Under the pieces are notes generated by a model. It searched no databases. It had not been told where the DNA came from and saw nothing but the letters and a program-made list of their open reading frames with translations. Positions 8,013 to 17,293 of a stretch of DNA of 36,629 bases are shown piece by piece (position 1 is the stretch's first letter; each line of letters starts with the position of its first letter). The position numbers and the translations under genes were made by a program. Location: NCBI GenBank assembly GCA_021325095.1, contig JAJPHV010000062.1, positions 1-36,629 on the forward strand, given 5' to 3'. The stretch is from Chloroflexota bacterium (GTDB lineage Bacteria > Chloroflexota > Anaerolineae > Aggregatilineales > UBA2796).

Positions 8013-8354
8013 CTAGAAACGGCTGCGATGCTCTCCGCCACCGCGATCCCCAAAGCCGCGATCCCCGCCCCGGTCTCCACGATCAGTGCGGCGCGGGCCG
8101 CGATCTTCGCGGGGGCGGGCCTCGCTAACCTGAATCTGGCGGTTGTTGAGGGTGTGGCCGTTGAACTGGCTGATCGCCTTCGAGGCTTCTTCTGGCGTAT
8201 CCATTTCGACGAAGCCAAAGCCTTTGGAGCGCCCTGTCTCCCGATCCGTGATGACAGCGGCATCTGCCACCACGCCCACCTGCTCAAACAAGGCGCGCAG
8301 TTCTTCTTCTGTCACACTGTAGGGCAGATTGCCGACATATAACTTCTTGTTCAT
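8013..8354 (-). CDS. Glycine/arginine-rich RRM RNA-binding protein
   Basis: This 113-residue protein has one RNA recognition motif. RNP2 is LYVGNL (residues 5-10) and RNP1 is KGFGFVEM (about 44-51). A basic Gly/Arg/Asp-rich tail follows (RGDRGGDRGFGDRGGG). This is the plan of the cold-inducible Rbp proteins of cyanobacteria and of similar proteins in other phyla, which bind single-stranded RNA and may act as RNA chaperones. The ATG at 8352-8354 has AAGGAG about ten bases upstream. It has its own promoter and terminator, and the leader of roughly 130 bases contains inverted repeats, as cold-shock-type genes often have. Cold induction here is inferred, not shown. Confidence 0.93.
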   Translation of the reverse strand: MNKKLYVGNLPYSVTEEELRALFEQVGVVADAAVITDRETGRSKGFGFVEMDTPEEASKAISQFNGHTLNNRQIQVSEARPREDRGPRRTDRGDRGGDRGFGDRGGGEHRSRF

Positions 8355-8421
8355 CGAAAAAATGCTCCTTAAAGCGGTTGTCTAGCTCAGGCGTGAGGTC
8401 GGCGGCAACTCTCGTGGGGGA

Positions 8422-8504
8422 GGAGTAGTATACGGGTCATCGACCCGGACACTGAGGACCGAACTCGAACCGTTGCAAAGTACATTACGACTGCATACTA
8501 CTCC
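8422..8504. repeat. 10-bp inverted repeat in the RRM gene upstream region
   Basis: GGAGTAGTAT at 8422-8431 and ATACTACTCC at 8495-8504 are perfectly complementary and 63 bases apart. The distal arm overlaps the predicted -10 box. A second small hairpin, CGGGTC-ATC-GACCCG (8433-8447), sits just inside the proximal arm. Confidence 0.6.
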
Positions 8505-8524
8505 CAAGCGCGCAATCTTGTCAA
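8495..8524 (-). promoter_or_regulatory. Promoter of the RRM gene
   Basis: On the minus strand a perfect TTGACA (8519-8524) is followed after 18 bases by TAGTAT (8495-8500). Transcription would start near 8488 and leave a leader of about 134 bases before the ATG. A second -10-like TATACT occurs closer to the gene near 8429 but has no good -35. Confidence 0.6.
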
Positions 8525-8585
8525 GCGGCGGGAAATCGGCGGACTGAGCAATTACGGGCCGGCGTCTCAGGAAGCGAGTCTTTCC

Positions 8586-10085
8586 TCAGTCTTTTCGAGA
8601 TTGCTCGGCTGGGATCAGCCGTTCGGGGACTTCGCCCGATTCCCCGACGGTATGGATTTTCAGGAAATTGGTATGACCGCCTGCGCCGAAGGGCACCCCG
8701 GCGATGATCACCAGCAGGTCACCATATTCGACCAGCCTGGCCTCGTAGGCGGTGGTGACGATCTTCTGGATCATCTCGTCGATGGTCTGGAACTCTGGAA
8801 CCAGGATCGGCAAGACGCCCCAGACCAGCGCCATGCGTCGCAGGGTGGACTCGTTGGGCGTGACGCACAGGATGGGCGTCATGGGGCGGGCGCGCGCCAC
8901 CTGCCGGGCCGTGTAGCCCGTCCAGGTCGTGGTGACGATCATCTTGGCGTTGAGTTCTTCGGCGATCTGGCTGGCGGCGTGGCTGGTCGCGTCCGAAATG
9001 ATTTCGTAGCCCTTGACGTTGAACTGGCGCTGGCTGAAATTCTGGTGCGCATCGACCTTGAGGTGCGCTTCGGCGATGGAGGCAATGGTCGCCATCGTCT
9101 CGACGGCGATGACCGGGTATTTGCCTGCGGCGGTTTCGCCGGAGAGCATGACTGCATCGGAACCGTCGAAGATGGCGTTGGCGACGTCGCTGGCCTCGGC
9201 GCGCGTGGGGCGCGGGCTGACGATCATCGAGTTCAACATCTGGGTGGCGGTGATGACGGGCTTGCCAACGGCATTGCAGCGCCGGATGATTTCCTTCTGG
9301 TGGATGGGCACAGCTTCGGCGGGAGTCTCCACGCCCAGGTCGCCGCGGGCCACCATAATGCCATCCGAGGCTTCCAGCACATCCGCGAAAGCATCCAGCG
9401 CTTCTTTCTTTTCGATCTTGGCGATGAGCGCGGCGTCGCCTTCCAGGTGGCGGCACAGCCAGCGCAATTCGCGCATATCGTCCCCACTGCGCACGAAGGA
9501 CATGGCAATGTAATCGACCTTTTCCTTGAGGGCGAACTCCACGTCGGCCCGGTCTTTCTCGGTGATAGCGGAGAGCGTCAGGTGCGATTCGGGCGCGCTG
9601 ACGCCCTTGCGCGAACTGAGCGGCCCGCCCACGACGACCTCGCAGTACAAGTCGTCAAGCTGCTTGCTGATGACTTTGAATTCTAGCTGTCCGTCGTCCA
9701 GCAGCAGCCGGTGTCCGGCCTTCACATCCTTGACGAATTCGGGGTGGGGCAGTGGGAAGACCATGTCCGTACCATCTGCGGGGCGCGTAGTCAGCGTCAG
9801 CCTGTCGCCCTTTTTGAGCGTGACCGGCTCGTTGGCGATCTTGCCGAGGCGAATCTTGGGGCCTTGCAGGTCGGCCAGGATGGCAACGACGGCATCTTCC
9901 TCTTCGGCAATGCGGCGGATGGTACGGATATTGCGGGCGTGCGTCTCGTATTCGCCGTGACTGAAGTTGATGCGGGCCACGTCCATCCCGGCCCGAATCA
10001 TCTCGCGCAGCACGTCTTCATCGGAGGAGGCCGGCCCAATCGTGCACACAATTTTGGTGCGTTTAACGTCAAATTTCCTGACCAA
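8586..10085 (-). CDS. pyk: Pyruvate kinase
   Basis: This 499-residue enzyme catalyses the last ATP-forming step of glycolysis, phosphoenolpyruvate plus ADP to pyruvate plus ATP. The N-terminal barrel has the family's KIVCTIGPAS, RINFSHG and DLQGPKIR. K223 in IAKIEKKEA matches the catalytic lysine, and GIMVARGDLGVE supplies metal-binding acidic residues. RPTRAEASDVANAIFDG with SDAVMLSGETA is the classic late-barrel signature. The C-terminal regulatory domain is complete. The start is TTG, supported by GGGGGA about eight bases upstream. It lies 144 bases after enolase in the same direction, with repeat copy 3 in between. Confidence 0.97.
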   Translation of the reverse strand: MVRKFDVKRTKIVCTIGPASSDEDVLREMIRAGMDVARINFSHGEYETHARNIRTIRRIAEEEDAVVAILADLQGPKIRLGKIANEPVTLKKGDRLTLTTRPADGTDMVFPLPHPEFVKDVKAGHRLLLDDGQLEFKVISKQLDDLYCEVVVGGPLSSRKGVSAPESHLTLSAITEKDRADVEFALKEKVDYIAMSFVRSGDDMRELRWLCRHLEGDAALIAKIEKKEALDAFADVLEASDGIMVARGDLGVETPAEAVPIHQKEIIRRCNAVGKPVITATQMLNSMIVSPRPTRAEASDVANAIFDGSDAVMLSGETAAGKYPVIAVETMATIASIAEAHLKVDAHQNFSQRQFNVKGYEIISDATSHAASQIAEELNAKMIVTTTWTGYTARQVARARPMTPILCVTPNESTLRRMALVWGVLPILVPEFQTIDEMIQKIVTTAYEARLVEYGDLLVIIAGVPFGAGGHTNFLKIHTVGESGEVPERLIPAEQSRKD

Positions 10086-10112
10086 AGATCAATCCCCCGT
10101 CGGCAACCATGA

Positions 10113-10222
10113 TGACCTCGCCCCCTGGCCCCCCTCTCCAACAGGAGAGGGGGAACCAGGCGGCAACTGATTCCGTATTGTACTCCGTTCTCGGTGAAGC
10201 GGAGAGGGGTGGGACGAGGTCA
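10113..10222. repeat. GC-rich palindromic repeat, full unit (copy 3)
   Basis: TGACCTCG (10113-10120) and CGAGGTCA (10215-10222) are perfect terminal inverted repeats. They enclose CCTCTCC/GGAGAGG hairpins and the GAGGGGGAACC segment shared with copies 4 and 6. It fills most of the enolase-pyruvate kinase gap and could fold in the transcript between them. Confidence 0.85.
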
Positions 10223-10229
10223 AGTTCTT

Positions 10230-11731
<1,502 letters not shown>

Positions 11732-11750
11732 TCGATGCAACATGAGTGGA

Positions 11751-12818
11751 CTACAGCCCCATGTCCGCGAACAGGCCCTTCCAGTCGAAGTGGGCGTCCA
11801 GCATGGCCTGGAAGCGATTCATCTTTTCGGGCAGGTTAAGCCGGGTTTTGCCAAAGACCCGCTCGACGGCCTCCACCGTCTCCATCGTATTGCCCGGCAC
11901 AACCAGGACGGCCACGCCCAGTTCTTCGGCGCGCTTAACGACGGTAGAACTCGGCTGCAAATTGCCGGTCAGGATGAGCGCGACGGTGGACGTTTCGAGC
12001 GCGGCGGCCTGGATGTCGGCACGATCACCGCCGGTGATGACGGCTTTGTTCAGGGTGCGGCGGAAGCGTGGCAAAGCCGACTCGACGCTCATCGCGCCAA
12101 CGGACAGGTTTTCGACCAGCGCGTCGGTGCGGTTGGCCCCGGTGAGCACTTTCGCGCTCAGGGTTTGCATCAGTTCGCCGACGCTGATCGCCATCAATTC
12201 CTGCTGGTGCGGCAGCACACCGTACACCTTGATGCCGTGCTTTTGCAGGTAGGGCACGACCTGGCCTCTGGTCTGTTCCATCATCTCGGCAGGGACGCTG
12301 TTGATGACCACCCCCAGCAACCGCTCCTTCATACGGAACTGCAAAGCCAGGATGTCGTCGATCAGCATCAGGCCGCTCCGGTAACGGACGACGCCGAGCG
12401 TGGGCAGTTCGAGAGTTTCGGCCATCATGGTCGTGTTCAGGCCAATGGCGTAGCCCTCGCGCATACTGGCCCCGCCCTCGACCAGCAGCACATCCTTGCC
12501 CTGGCCGATGCGCTGGTAGGCGTCCTTGATCTCCTTGACGAAATCGCGCGTGCTGCTGCCGCTGATCAAGCTCTGGAACAGGGCTTCGTCGATGATCACG
12601 GGCGACAATTCCCAGGCCGGGGTGTCAATGCCGAGCATGCGGCGGACGAAGACCACATCCTCGTCGGCCAGACGCCCCTCAGCCATATACGGCTGTGTAC
12701 TGACGGGCTTGAAATAGCCGACCTTGTGCCCGGCGGCTTGCAGCTTCAGGCCGATGCCCAGGGCCAGCGCCGTCTTGCCCGAAAAAGTGACCACCGCCGT
12801 GATGTATAGTTTTTGCAT
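11751..12818 (-). CDS. BioD-like P-loop/DRTGG protein (phosphotransacetylase N-terminal-like)
   Basis: This 355-residue protein has a dethiobiotin-synthetase-like P-loop domain (about residues 1-205) followed by a DRTGG-type domain (about 215-330, with VITGGDRADIQAA). This pairing is known from the N-terminal half of long phosphotransacetylases and from stand-alone proteins beside acyl-CoA synthetases. The acetyltransferase domain is absent. The P-loop is partly degenerate: FSGKTALA keeps G14-K15-T16, but the first glycine of the motif is replaced (V9), so ATP use is uncertain. The start is 30 bases after the ADP-forming synthetase stop, indicating one operon. A sensory or regulatory role in acyl-CoA/acyl-phosphate metabolism is inferred. 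Confidence 0.85.
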   Translation of the reverse strand: MQKLYITAVVTFSGKTALALGIGLKLQAAGHKVGYFKPVSTQPYMAEGRLADEDVVFVRRMLGIDTPAWELSPVIIDEALFQSLISGSSTRDFVKEIKDAYQRIGQGKDVLLVEGGASMREGYAIGLNTTMMAETLELPTLGVVRYRSGLMLIDDILALQFRMKERLLGVVINSVPAEMMEQTRGQVVPYLQKHGIKVYGVLPHQQELMAISVGELMQTLSAKVLTGANRTDALVENLSVGAMSVESALPRFRRTLNKAVITGGDRADIQAAALETSTVALILTGNLQPSSTVVKRAEELGVAVLVVPGNTMETVEAVERVFGKTRLNLPEKMNRFQAMLDAHFDWKGLFADMGL

Positions 12819-12848
12819 AGCTCACACTGCTTCCTGTAGCACCCGTTC

Positions 12849-14948
12849 TCACTTCGCGGAAAGCACCAGGCGCATATCCAATGAATTTGCGCCCCGGCCC
12901 TGTTCGTAGACCATCAAGGGGTTGATGTCCAGTTCGACAATGTTGGGAAAATCGGTGACAAGCTGACTGATACGCAGCAGGGCGTCCACGATGGCGTCTT
13001 TGTCGAGCGGCTTCTGACCACGCACGCCCTCGATCAGCGCGTGCGAGCGGATCTCGCCCAGCATCGCCATCGCCTCGGTTCGGTCAAAGGGCGCAACGCG
13101 GAACGTCACGTCCTTGAGCGCTTCGACATAGATGCCACCCAGACCAAACGTGACCAGCGGCCCAAACTGCGGGTCACGGCTCATGCCGATCAGGATTTCC
13201 GTGCCCTGCGGAACCATTTCCTGCACCAGACAGCCCCAGATGCGGGCATCGGGCACGTAGCGCTGCGCCCGGTACACGATCAGGTCGAAGGCATCCCGCA
13301 CGTCGGTGGCCGTTTGCAGGCCGACGCGCACGCCACCTACGTCGGTCTTGTGTAGGATGTCCGGGCTGGCGATCTTCAGCACGACGGGGTAGCCGATGCG
13401 GTCAGCGAGGGCCACCGCCTCGTCCGCCGTCGCGGCCAGTTCGCTGGCCGGAATGCGCATCCGGTAGGCTTTCAGGATTTCGCGGCTCTCGGCGTCGCCG
13501 ATGGCAACACGCCCTTCTTCGCGCACCTTGCGGAAAATCTGCCGCACTTTGTCCGTATCCACGTCAAAGCGCTCGATCTTCGGATCGGGCTGGGCGCGCA
13601 GTTGGCGGTAATCGCGCATGGCGGCGAAGGCTTTGGCGGCACGTTCCGGGAAGGGGTAATTGGGCACGCCGTGTTCGGCCAGAATTTGCACGCCCGTCTC
13701 GATGCGGAACTCGCCCATCATGCAGCCCAGAATGGGTTTGGCGCTCTGCTGCGCCATTTCGCCGATGGCGCGCGCCGTCGCCTCGATCTCGGTCATGGCC
13801 TGCGGCGTGACGATCACGATCAGGCCATCCACATTCGGGTCGCCAGCCACGTGCTGAAGGGCGAAACGATAGCGATCTGCCATCGCGTCGCCAAGCACGT
13901 CCACCGGGTTGGCGGCGCTGGCGGCGTCCGGCAGGAATGCTTGCAGTTGGCGCGTCGTTTCGGTTTCCAGCCGGGCCAGCGACAGGCCCGCGCGCTCCAG
14001 CGCATCGGTGCAGAGGATGCCCGGCCCGCCCGCATTGGTGATAATGGCAATCCGATCCCCGTTCAGCAGGGGCTGGTAGGCAAAGCCGAGTGCATAGTCG
14101 AACAGGTCTTGCATGGTTTCGGCACGCAGCACGCCCGACTGCCGGAAGGCCGCCGCGTAAGCCTGCTCCGACCCGGCCAGCGACCCGGTATGGCTGGACA
14201 CAGCCCGCGACCCCGCCGAGGTGACGCCGCTCTTGACGATGACGACGGGCTTCTGGCGGCTGACACGGCGAGCTACCTCCATAAAGCGCTGGCCGTCGGG
14301 CAGCCCTTCGATGTAGGCCAGGATGACGCGCGTGTTGGGATCGTCCACCCAGGCGTCCATCAGGTCGATCTCGGACACGTCGGCCTTGTTGCCCAGGCTG
14401 ACGAATTTGCTGAAGCCAATGCGCGAACCGGCCAGGCTCCAATCCAGGATAGCTGTGCCCAGCGCGCCCGACTGCGACATAAAGCCAATTGGCCCCTGCG
14501 GAGGCGTCCCGGCAGCAAAGGTGACATTCATGGGCGTGAAGGTGTCGATCACGCCCAGGCAATTGGGACCGATCAGCCGGATGTTGTACTGCTTTGCCAG
14601 CTTTATGACCTCGACCTCACGGTTCATGCCCTCAATGCCCGCCTCGCGGAACCCGGCGCTGATGACGACCACCGAGGGCACGCCCTTCTCGCCGCAATCC
14701 TGGATCGAAGCCGGTACGAGCGGGTAGGGGATGACGATCACCGCCAGATCGGGCGTTTCGGGCAGGGCAGAAACCGAGGGATAGACGGGCAGGCCCAGAA
14801 TCTCGCCGCCTTTGGGGTTGATCGGGTACAGTTTGCCCGGATAACCACTGTCGAGGGCGTTTTTCAGGATGATGTGGCCGAGTTTGTCCAGGCTGGCACT
14901 GGCGCCGACGATGGCGACGGATTTCGGCGCGAAAAACGTGTCAAGCAT
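12849..14948 (-). CDS. ADP-forming acetyl/acyl-CoA synthetase, fused alpha-beta
   Basis: This 699-residue NDP-forming acyl-CoA synthetase converts acyl-CoA, ADP and phosphate to free acid, ATP and CoA, and the reaction is reversible. The CoA-binding Rossmann domain starts with SVAIVGASASLDKLG. The succinyl-CoA-ligase-like part holds the phospho-histidine H253 in SSHTGSLAGS. The C-terminal ~230 residues are an ATP-grasp beta subunit (YPVVLKIASPDILHKTDVGG). ATG at 14946-14948 is chosen, with AAAGGA eight bases upstream; a TTG further upstream only overlaps the thioesterase stop. It lies 11 bases after the thioesterase, in one operon with it and the BioD/DRTGG gene. Acetate formation with ATP gain is the usual family role; the actual substrate is unknown. 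Confidence 0.93.
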   Translation of the reverse strand: MLDTFFAPKSVAIVGASASLDKLGHIILKNALDSGYPGKLYPINPKGGEILGLPVYPSVSALPETPDLAVIVIPYPLVPASIQDCGEKGVPSVVVISAGFREAGIEGMNREVEVIKLAKQYNIRLIGPNCLGVIDTFTPMNVTFAAGTPPQGPIGFMSQSGALGTAILDWSLAGSRIGFSKFVSLGNKADVSEIDLMDAWVDDPNTRVILAYIEGLPDGQRFMEVARRVSRQKPVVIVKSGVTSAGSRAVSSHTGSLAGSEQAYAAAFRQSGVLRAETMQDLFDYALGFAYQPLLNGDRIAIITNAGGPGILCTDALERAGLSLARLETETTRQLQAFLPDAASAANPVDVLGDAMADRYRFALQHVAGDPNVDGLIVIVTPQAMTEIEATARAIGEMAQQSAKPILGCMMGEFRIETGVQILAEHGVPNYPFPERAAKAFAAMRDYRQLRAQPDPKIERFDVDTDKVRQIFRKVREEGRVAIGDAESREILKAYRMRIPASELAATADEAVALADRIGYPVVLKIASPDILHKTDVGGVRVGLQTATDVRDAFDLIVYRAQRYVPDARIWGCLVQEMVPQGTEILIGMSRDPQFGPLVTFGLGGIYVEALKDVTFRVAPFDRTEAMAMLGEIRSHALIEGVRGQKPLDKDAIVDALLRISQLVTDFPNIVELDINPLMVYEQGRGANSLDMRLVLSAK

Positions 14949-14959
14949 TCGGCATCCTT

Positions 14960-15820
14960 TCAAGCGCGCGCAACCAGGGAGAGGTGCAGCGCGTCGGGGA
15001 TGGAGCGTGAGCCGTTGGCGTCACGGAAGGCACGCACCGAGAGGACTCTGGTCATCAATTCGCCTGTCGCGCCATGAGTGATTTCGTGCAGCCAGGCGGC
15101 GCGATCCCGGCCCACCTGTGCCAGCCGGGTGGTCACGCAGATCGGATCATCGTCGTGGGCGCTCTGAACGTACTCGATCTCGTCGGCGATAGGGATGATG
15201 CTGAAATCGCTGCTGGCGAGGCGCTGCGGCGGCCAGCCTGCTGCCCTGAGTGCATCGGCTAGCGCCTGATCGGCCCAGGCCAGGTAGGTCCCATTGTTGA
15301 CGTGGCCGAGCGAATCCAGGTCACGCCGTTCGACGCGCCGCTGGCTGGTGTGGACGACGGGCTGCTCAACCGTCACCGGGTCGATCACCCGCGAGTCCAG
15401 GTCTTCCTGGATGTTATCCGGCGCGAAATCCAGGATGACCTGGTCGGGGAGGCGCTGCGGCTGCAAGGTCTGGGCGTCCAGAAACGCCCAGTTGCCACGT
15501 GCACGCAGCACGCGCTGGCCGTCCCTGACCCGGCGCAGGTCATACTCACGGTGCGACTGCACACGGCGGAAATCGGAGACCCAGGTGCTCAGTTCCAACT
15601 GTTCGCCCATCGTGACCGGGGTGAAGTAGCGCACGTTCATGGTGCGCAGCACCCAGATACGGTTATGGGCGTTGTACCAGGCCGGGGTATAGCCCGCCGC
15701 AGCGCTGGCGTTCCAGGCCACTTCTTCGAGATAATTCAGGTAGGTGGATGGCCTGACCCAGCCACTTGTATCCAGCTCATAACTGCGCACTTCAAACCGC
15801 CACGTATAAATCCTGGGCAT
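14960..15820 (-). CDS. Acyl-ACP thioesterase-like double-hotdog protein
   Basis: This 286-residue protein has two hotdog domains. The first (about 1-130) has ELDTSGWVRPSTYLNYLEE and RYFTPVTMGEQLEL. The second (about 155-280) has RRDLDSLGHVNNGTYLAW, the usual D-x-x-GHVNN thioesterase pattern. The tandem plan matches FatA/FatB-like acyl-ACP thioesterases, which release free fatty acids from acyl carrier protein. An acyl-CoA substrate is also possible. The ATG at 15818-15820 has a GGAAC about 11 bases upstream. It is the first gene of a likely operon with the ADP-forming synthetase and BioD/DRTGG protein. Free acid released here could be activated by the neighbouring synthetase, but that link is inferred from position only. 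Confidence 0.88.
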   Translation of the reverse strand: MPRIYTWRFEVRSYELDTSGWVRPSTYLNYLEEVAWNASAAAGYTPAWYNAHNRIWVLRTMNVRYFTPVTMGEQLELSTWVSDFRRVQSHREYDLRRVRDGQRVLRARGNWAFLDAQTLQPQRLPDQVILDFAPDNIQEDLDSRVIDPVTVEQPVVHTSQRRVERRDLDSLGHVNNGTYLAWADQALADALRAAGWPPQRLASSDFSIIPIADEIEYVQSAHDDDPICVTTRLAQVGRDRAAWLHEITHGATGELMTRVLSVRAFRDANGSRSIPDALHLSLVARA

Positions 15821-15858
15821 GATTTCTGTTCCAGGCCAGAGTCCACTAAGACGCGCTG

Positions 15859-15864
15859 ATTATA
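15859..15864 (-). promoter_or_regulatory. -10 box for the thioesterase operon
   Basis: A perfect TATAAT on the minus strand, 38 bases before the thioesterase ATG, in the 98-base gap after the preceding gene. The -35 region 17 bases away (GTGGTC) is poor, so the call rests mainly on the -10 and position. Confidence 0.45.
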
Positions 15865-15918
15865 GCGCCGGGACGTCCAGAGACCACGAAAGACTGAACA
15901 TTTCAGCGGTGACGATTG

Positions 15919-16755
15919 TCACGCCCCTTTGATCTCGCGGTATTCCCGTTTGTTGATCAGCCCCACTTCGAGCGCAGCGTCCAGATTGCGGCGCACCCAC
16001 GTGTTCAGGGCGCGGATTGCCAGGTGATCGGGCGGGTAGGTCTCGACCAGGGATTTGACCCAATCGACGACCTCCGGCTCATGCGGGATGAGGATTTGCA
16101 GGTACTCGACGCCGGCTGAGAGGAAGTACTGTGAAGCCTCGTCGTCTTCGCCGACCAGCGAGACCATCCGATCCAGCACGGTGCGCCAGTCGCGCACGTC
16201 GTAGAGCAACGCCAGCAGCCGCAGGGCATGGTACGACACGATCTGATCCACGTCGTGGATGAGCTTGCGGGCCGAGTCCGCGATTCCGGCGGGCAGGCCG
16301 CGCCGCGAGGAACGCCCCAGGTCGCTCAACAGGTTGTATTTGACGGCGGGGATCTCCGTCGGGATCAGCAAGACCTGGTTGACCAGCGAGGATGCTTCGT
16401 CGTAGTAGCCATCGAGCATGGCAAACAGAATCTGGAACTGCTCGGCAGCGTAAGCGCGCATGGCGTCGTCGGGGTGGCGCAGCAGCGTGAGCATCAGCCG
16501 GTGGTTGCGGCGCTGCGCGGCGACTTCCAGCACGTCGAGCGGGTACTGGGCACGTGACCGGACGTGCTGCCGGAGCCAGTGCTCGGCGGCCAGGCCCTCG
16601 ATGTGCTCGGTGGGCATCACATCGTTGAGGTGAGCGTTCCGGGCCTCGCGCAGCACTTCACGCAGGAAAACGTCCGGCTCGTTTCTGGCCCGATTGGACT
16701 TGAGCGCCTGCCGTGAAATGTTGCTCAACTTGTCGAGAATTTCTGACGGGTACAT
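15919..16755 (-). CDS. All-helical protein of unknown function
   Basis: This 278-residue soluble protein, rich in Leu, Ala, Arg and Asp/Glu, is predicted by eye to be almost entirely alpha-helical. It has repeated helix pairs around AQRRNHRLMLTLLRHPDDAMRA and VDQIVSYHALRLLALLYDVRDW. This style suggests HEAT/TPR-like helical repeats, but no diagnostic motif is present and I do not recognise the family. No signal peptide or membrane segment is seen. ATG at 16753-16755 is preceded by GAGAGG. It lies between the CheY-like receiver gene and the thioesterase operon, all on the minus strand, with gaps long enough for separate transcription. Confidence 0.75.
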   Translation of the reverse strand: MYPSEILDKLSNISRQALKSNRARNEPDVFLREVLREARNAHLNDVMPTEHIEGLAAEHWLRQHVRSRAQYPLDVLEVAAQRRNHRLMLTLLRHPDDAMRAYAAEQFQILFAMLDGYYDEASSLVNQVLLIPTEIPAVKYNLLSDLGRSSRRGLPAGIADSARKLIHDVDQIVSYHALRLLALLYDVRDWRTVLDRMVSLVGEDDEASQYFLSAGVEYLQILIPHEPEVVDWVKSLVETYPPDHLAIRALNTWVRRNLDAALEVGLINKREYREIKGA

Positions 16756-16816
16756 GCGCCTCTCAATGCAGCAATTAGGGCAACAATTCGATCAGCCAGG
16801 GAACCCTTGCGGAGCG

Positions 16817-16833
16817 AATTCCCGGCGGGAATT
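16817..16833. repeat. Perfect 17-base palindrome
   Basis: AATTCCCG-G-CGGGAATT, with 8-bp arms, lies 62 bases upstream of the helical protein start and 66 bases after the receiver gene stop. On the minus strand no T tract follows, so it is better read as a possible operator than as a terminator. Confidence 0.45.
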
Positions 16834-16877
16834 TTACCTCGATTCGTGACGTGAGTAGCGGGTTGGTGAATTTCGCC

Positions 16878-16895
16878 AGGGCGCACCTGCGCCCT
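16878..16895 (-). terminator. GC-rich hairpin after the receiver gene
   Basis: AGGGCGCA and TGCGCCCT form an 8-bp stem with a very short loop, three bases after the TGA of the CheY-like gene on the minus strand. It lacks a T tract, so it may only stabilise or pause the transcript end. Confidence 0.4.
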
Positions 16896-16898
16896 CAG

Positions 16899-17279
16899 TC
16901 AACTCAGAAGGGAGAATAATTCGACGACGCCGAGAATCTCATCGGTTGTGAAGGGTTTGACCAGGTAAGCATCGGCGTGGAGCGCTTTTGCCTTCTCGCC
17001 CTGCTCGCGCGTCGCCGAGGTGACGATGACCGGGATTTCGTCCAGTTCGGGGTCGGCATTCAGCCATTTCGCCACGTCCCAGCCGTTGACCACCGGCATG
17101 GATAGATCAAGAATGACCATACTTGGAAAGTCGCGGGTTTGCTTGGCCTCTGCCAGCCTGTCCAGGGCGGCCTGCCCATCGGGGCAGGTCTGGACTTCAA
17201 AGCCCTCTTCACGTAACACGATGCTGAGAAGGGCGCGCAGTTCGTTGTCATCTTCCACAATCAGGATTCGCTGCGGCAA
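16899..17279 (-). CDS. Single-domain response regulator (CheY-like)
   Basis: This 126-residue receiver domain has no output domain. The acidic pocket is E9-D10-D11 in LIVEDDNE, the phospho-accepting aspartate is D58 in MVILDLSMP, the switch residue is S88 in VTSAT, and the conserved lysine is K108 in LVKPF. Such proteins pass phosphoryl signals to a separate partner. No histidine kinase is nearby. The start codon is TTG with a near-perfect AAGGAGG eight bases upstream that follows the prs stop codon directly (TAG AAGGAGG). The gene is therefore almost certainly co-transcribed with prs. The signal and target are unknown. Confidence 0.92.
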   Translation of the reverse strand: MPQRILIVEDDNELRALLSIVLREEGFEVQTCPDGQAALDRLAEAKQTRDFPSMVILDLSMPVVNGWDVAKWLNADPELDEIPVIVTSATREQGEKAKALHADAYLVKPFTTDEILGVVELFSLLS

Positions 17280-17293
17280 GGGGCGGCCTCCTT

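Noticed and set aside
13602..15077. Plus-strand open frame opposite the ADP-forming synthetase
   Set aside because: Mirror frame of a clear gene, with shadow composition. The same applies to plus-strand frames at 8601-9686, 11628-12809, 17330-18397 and 26833-27759.
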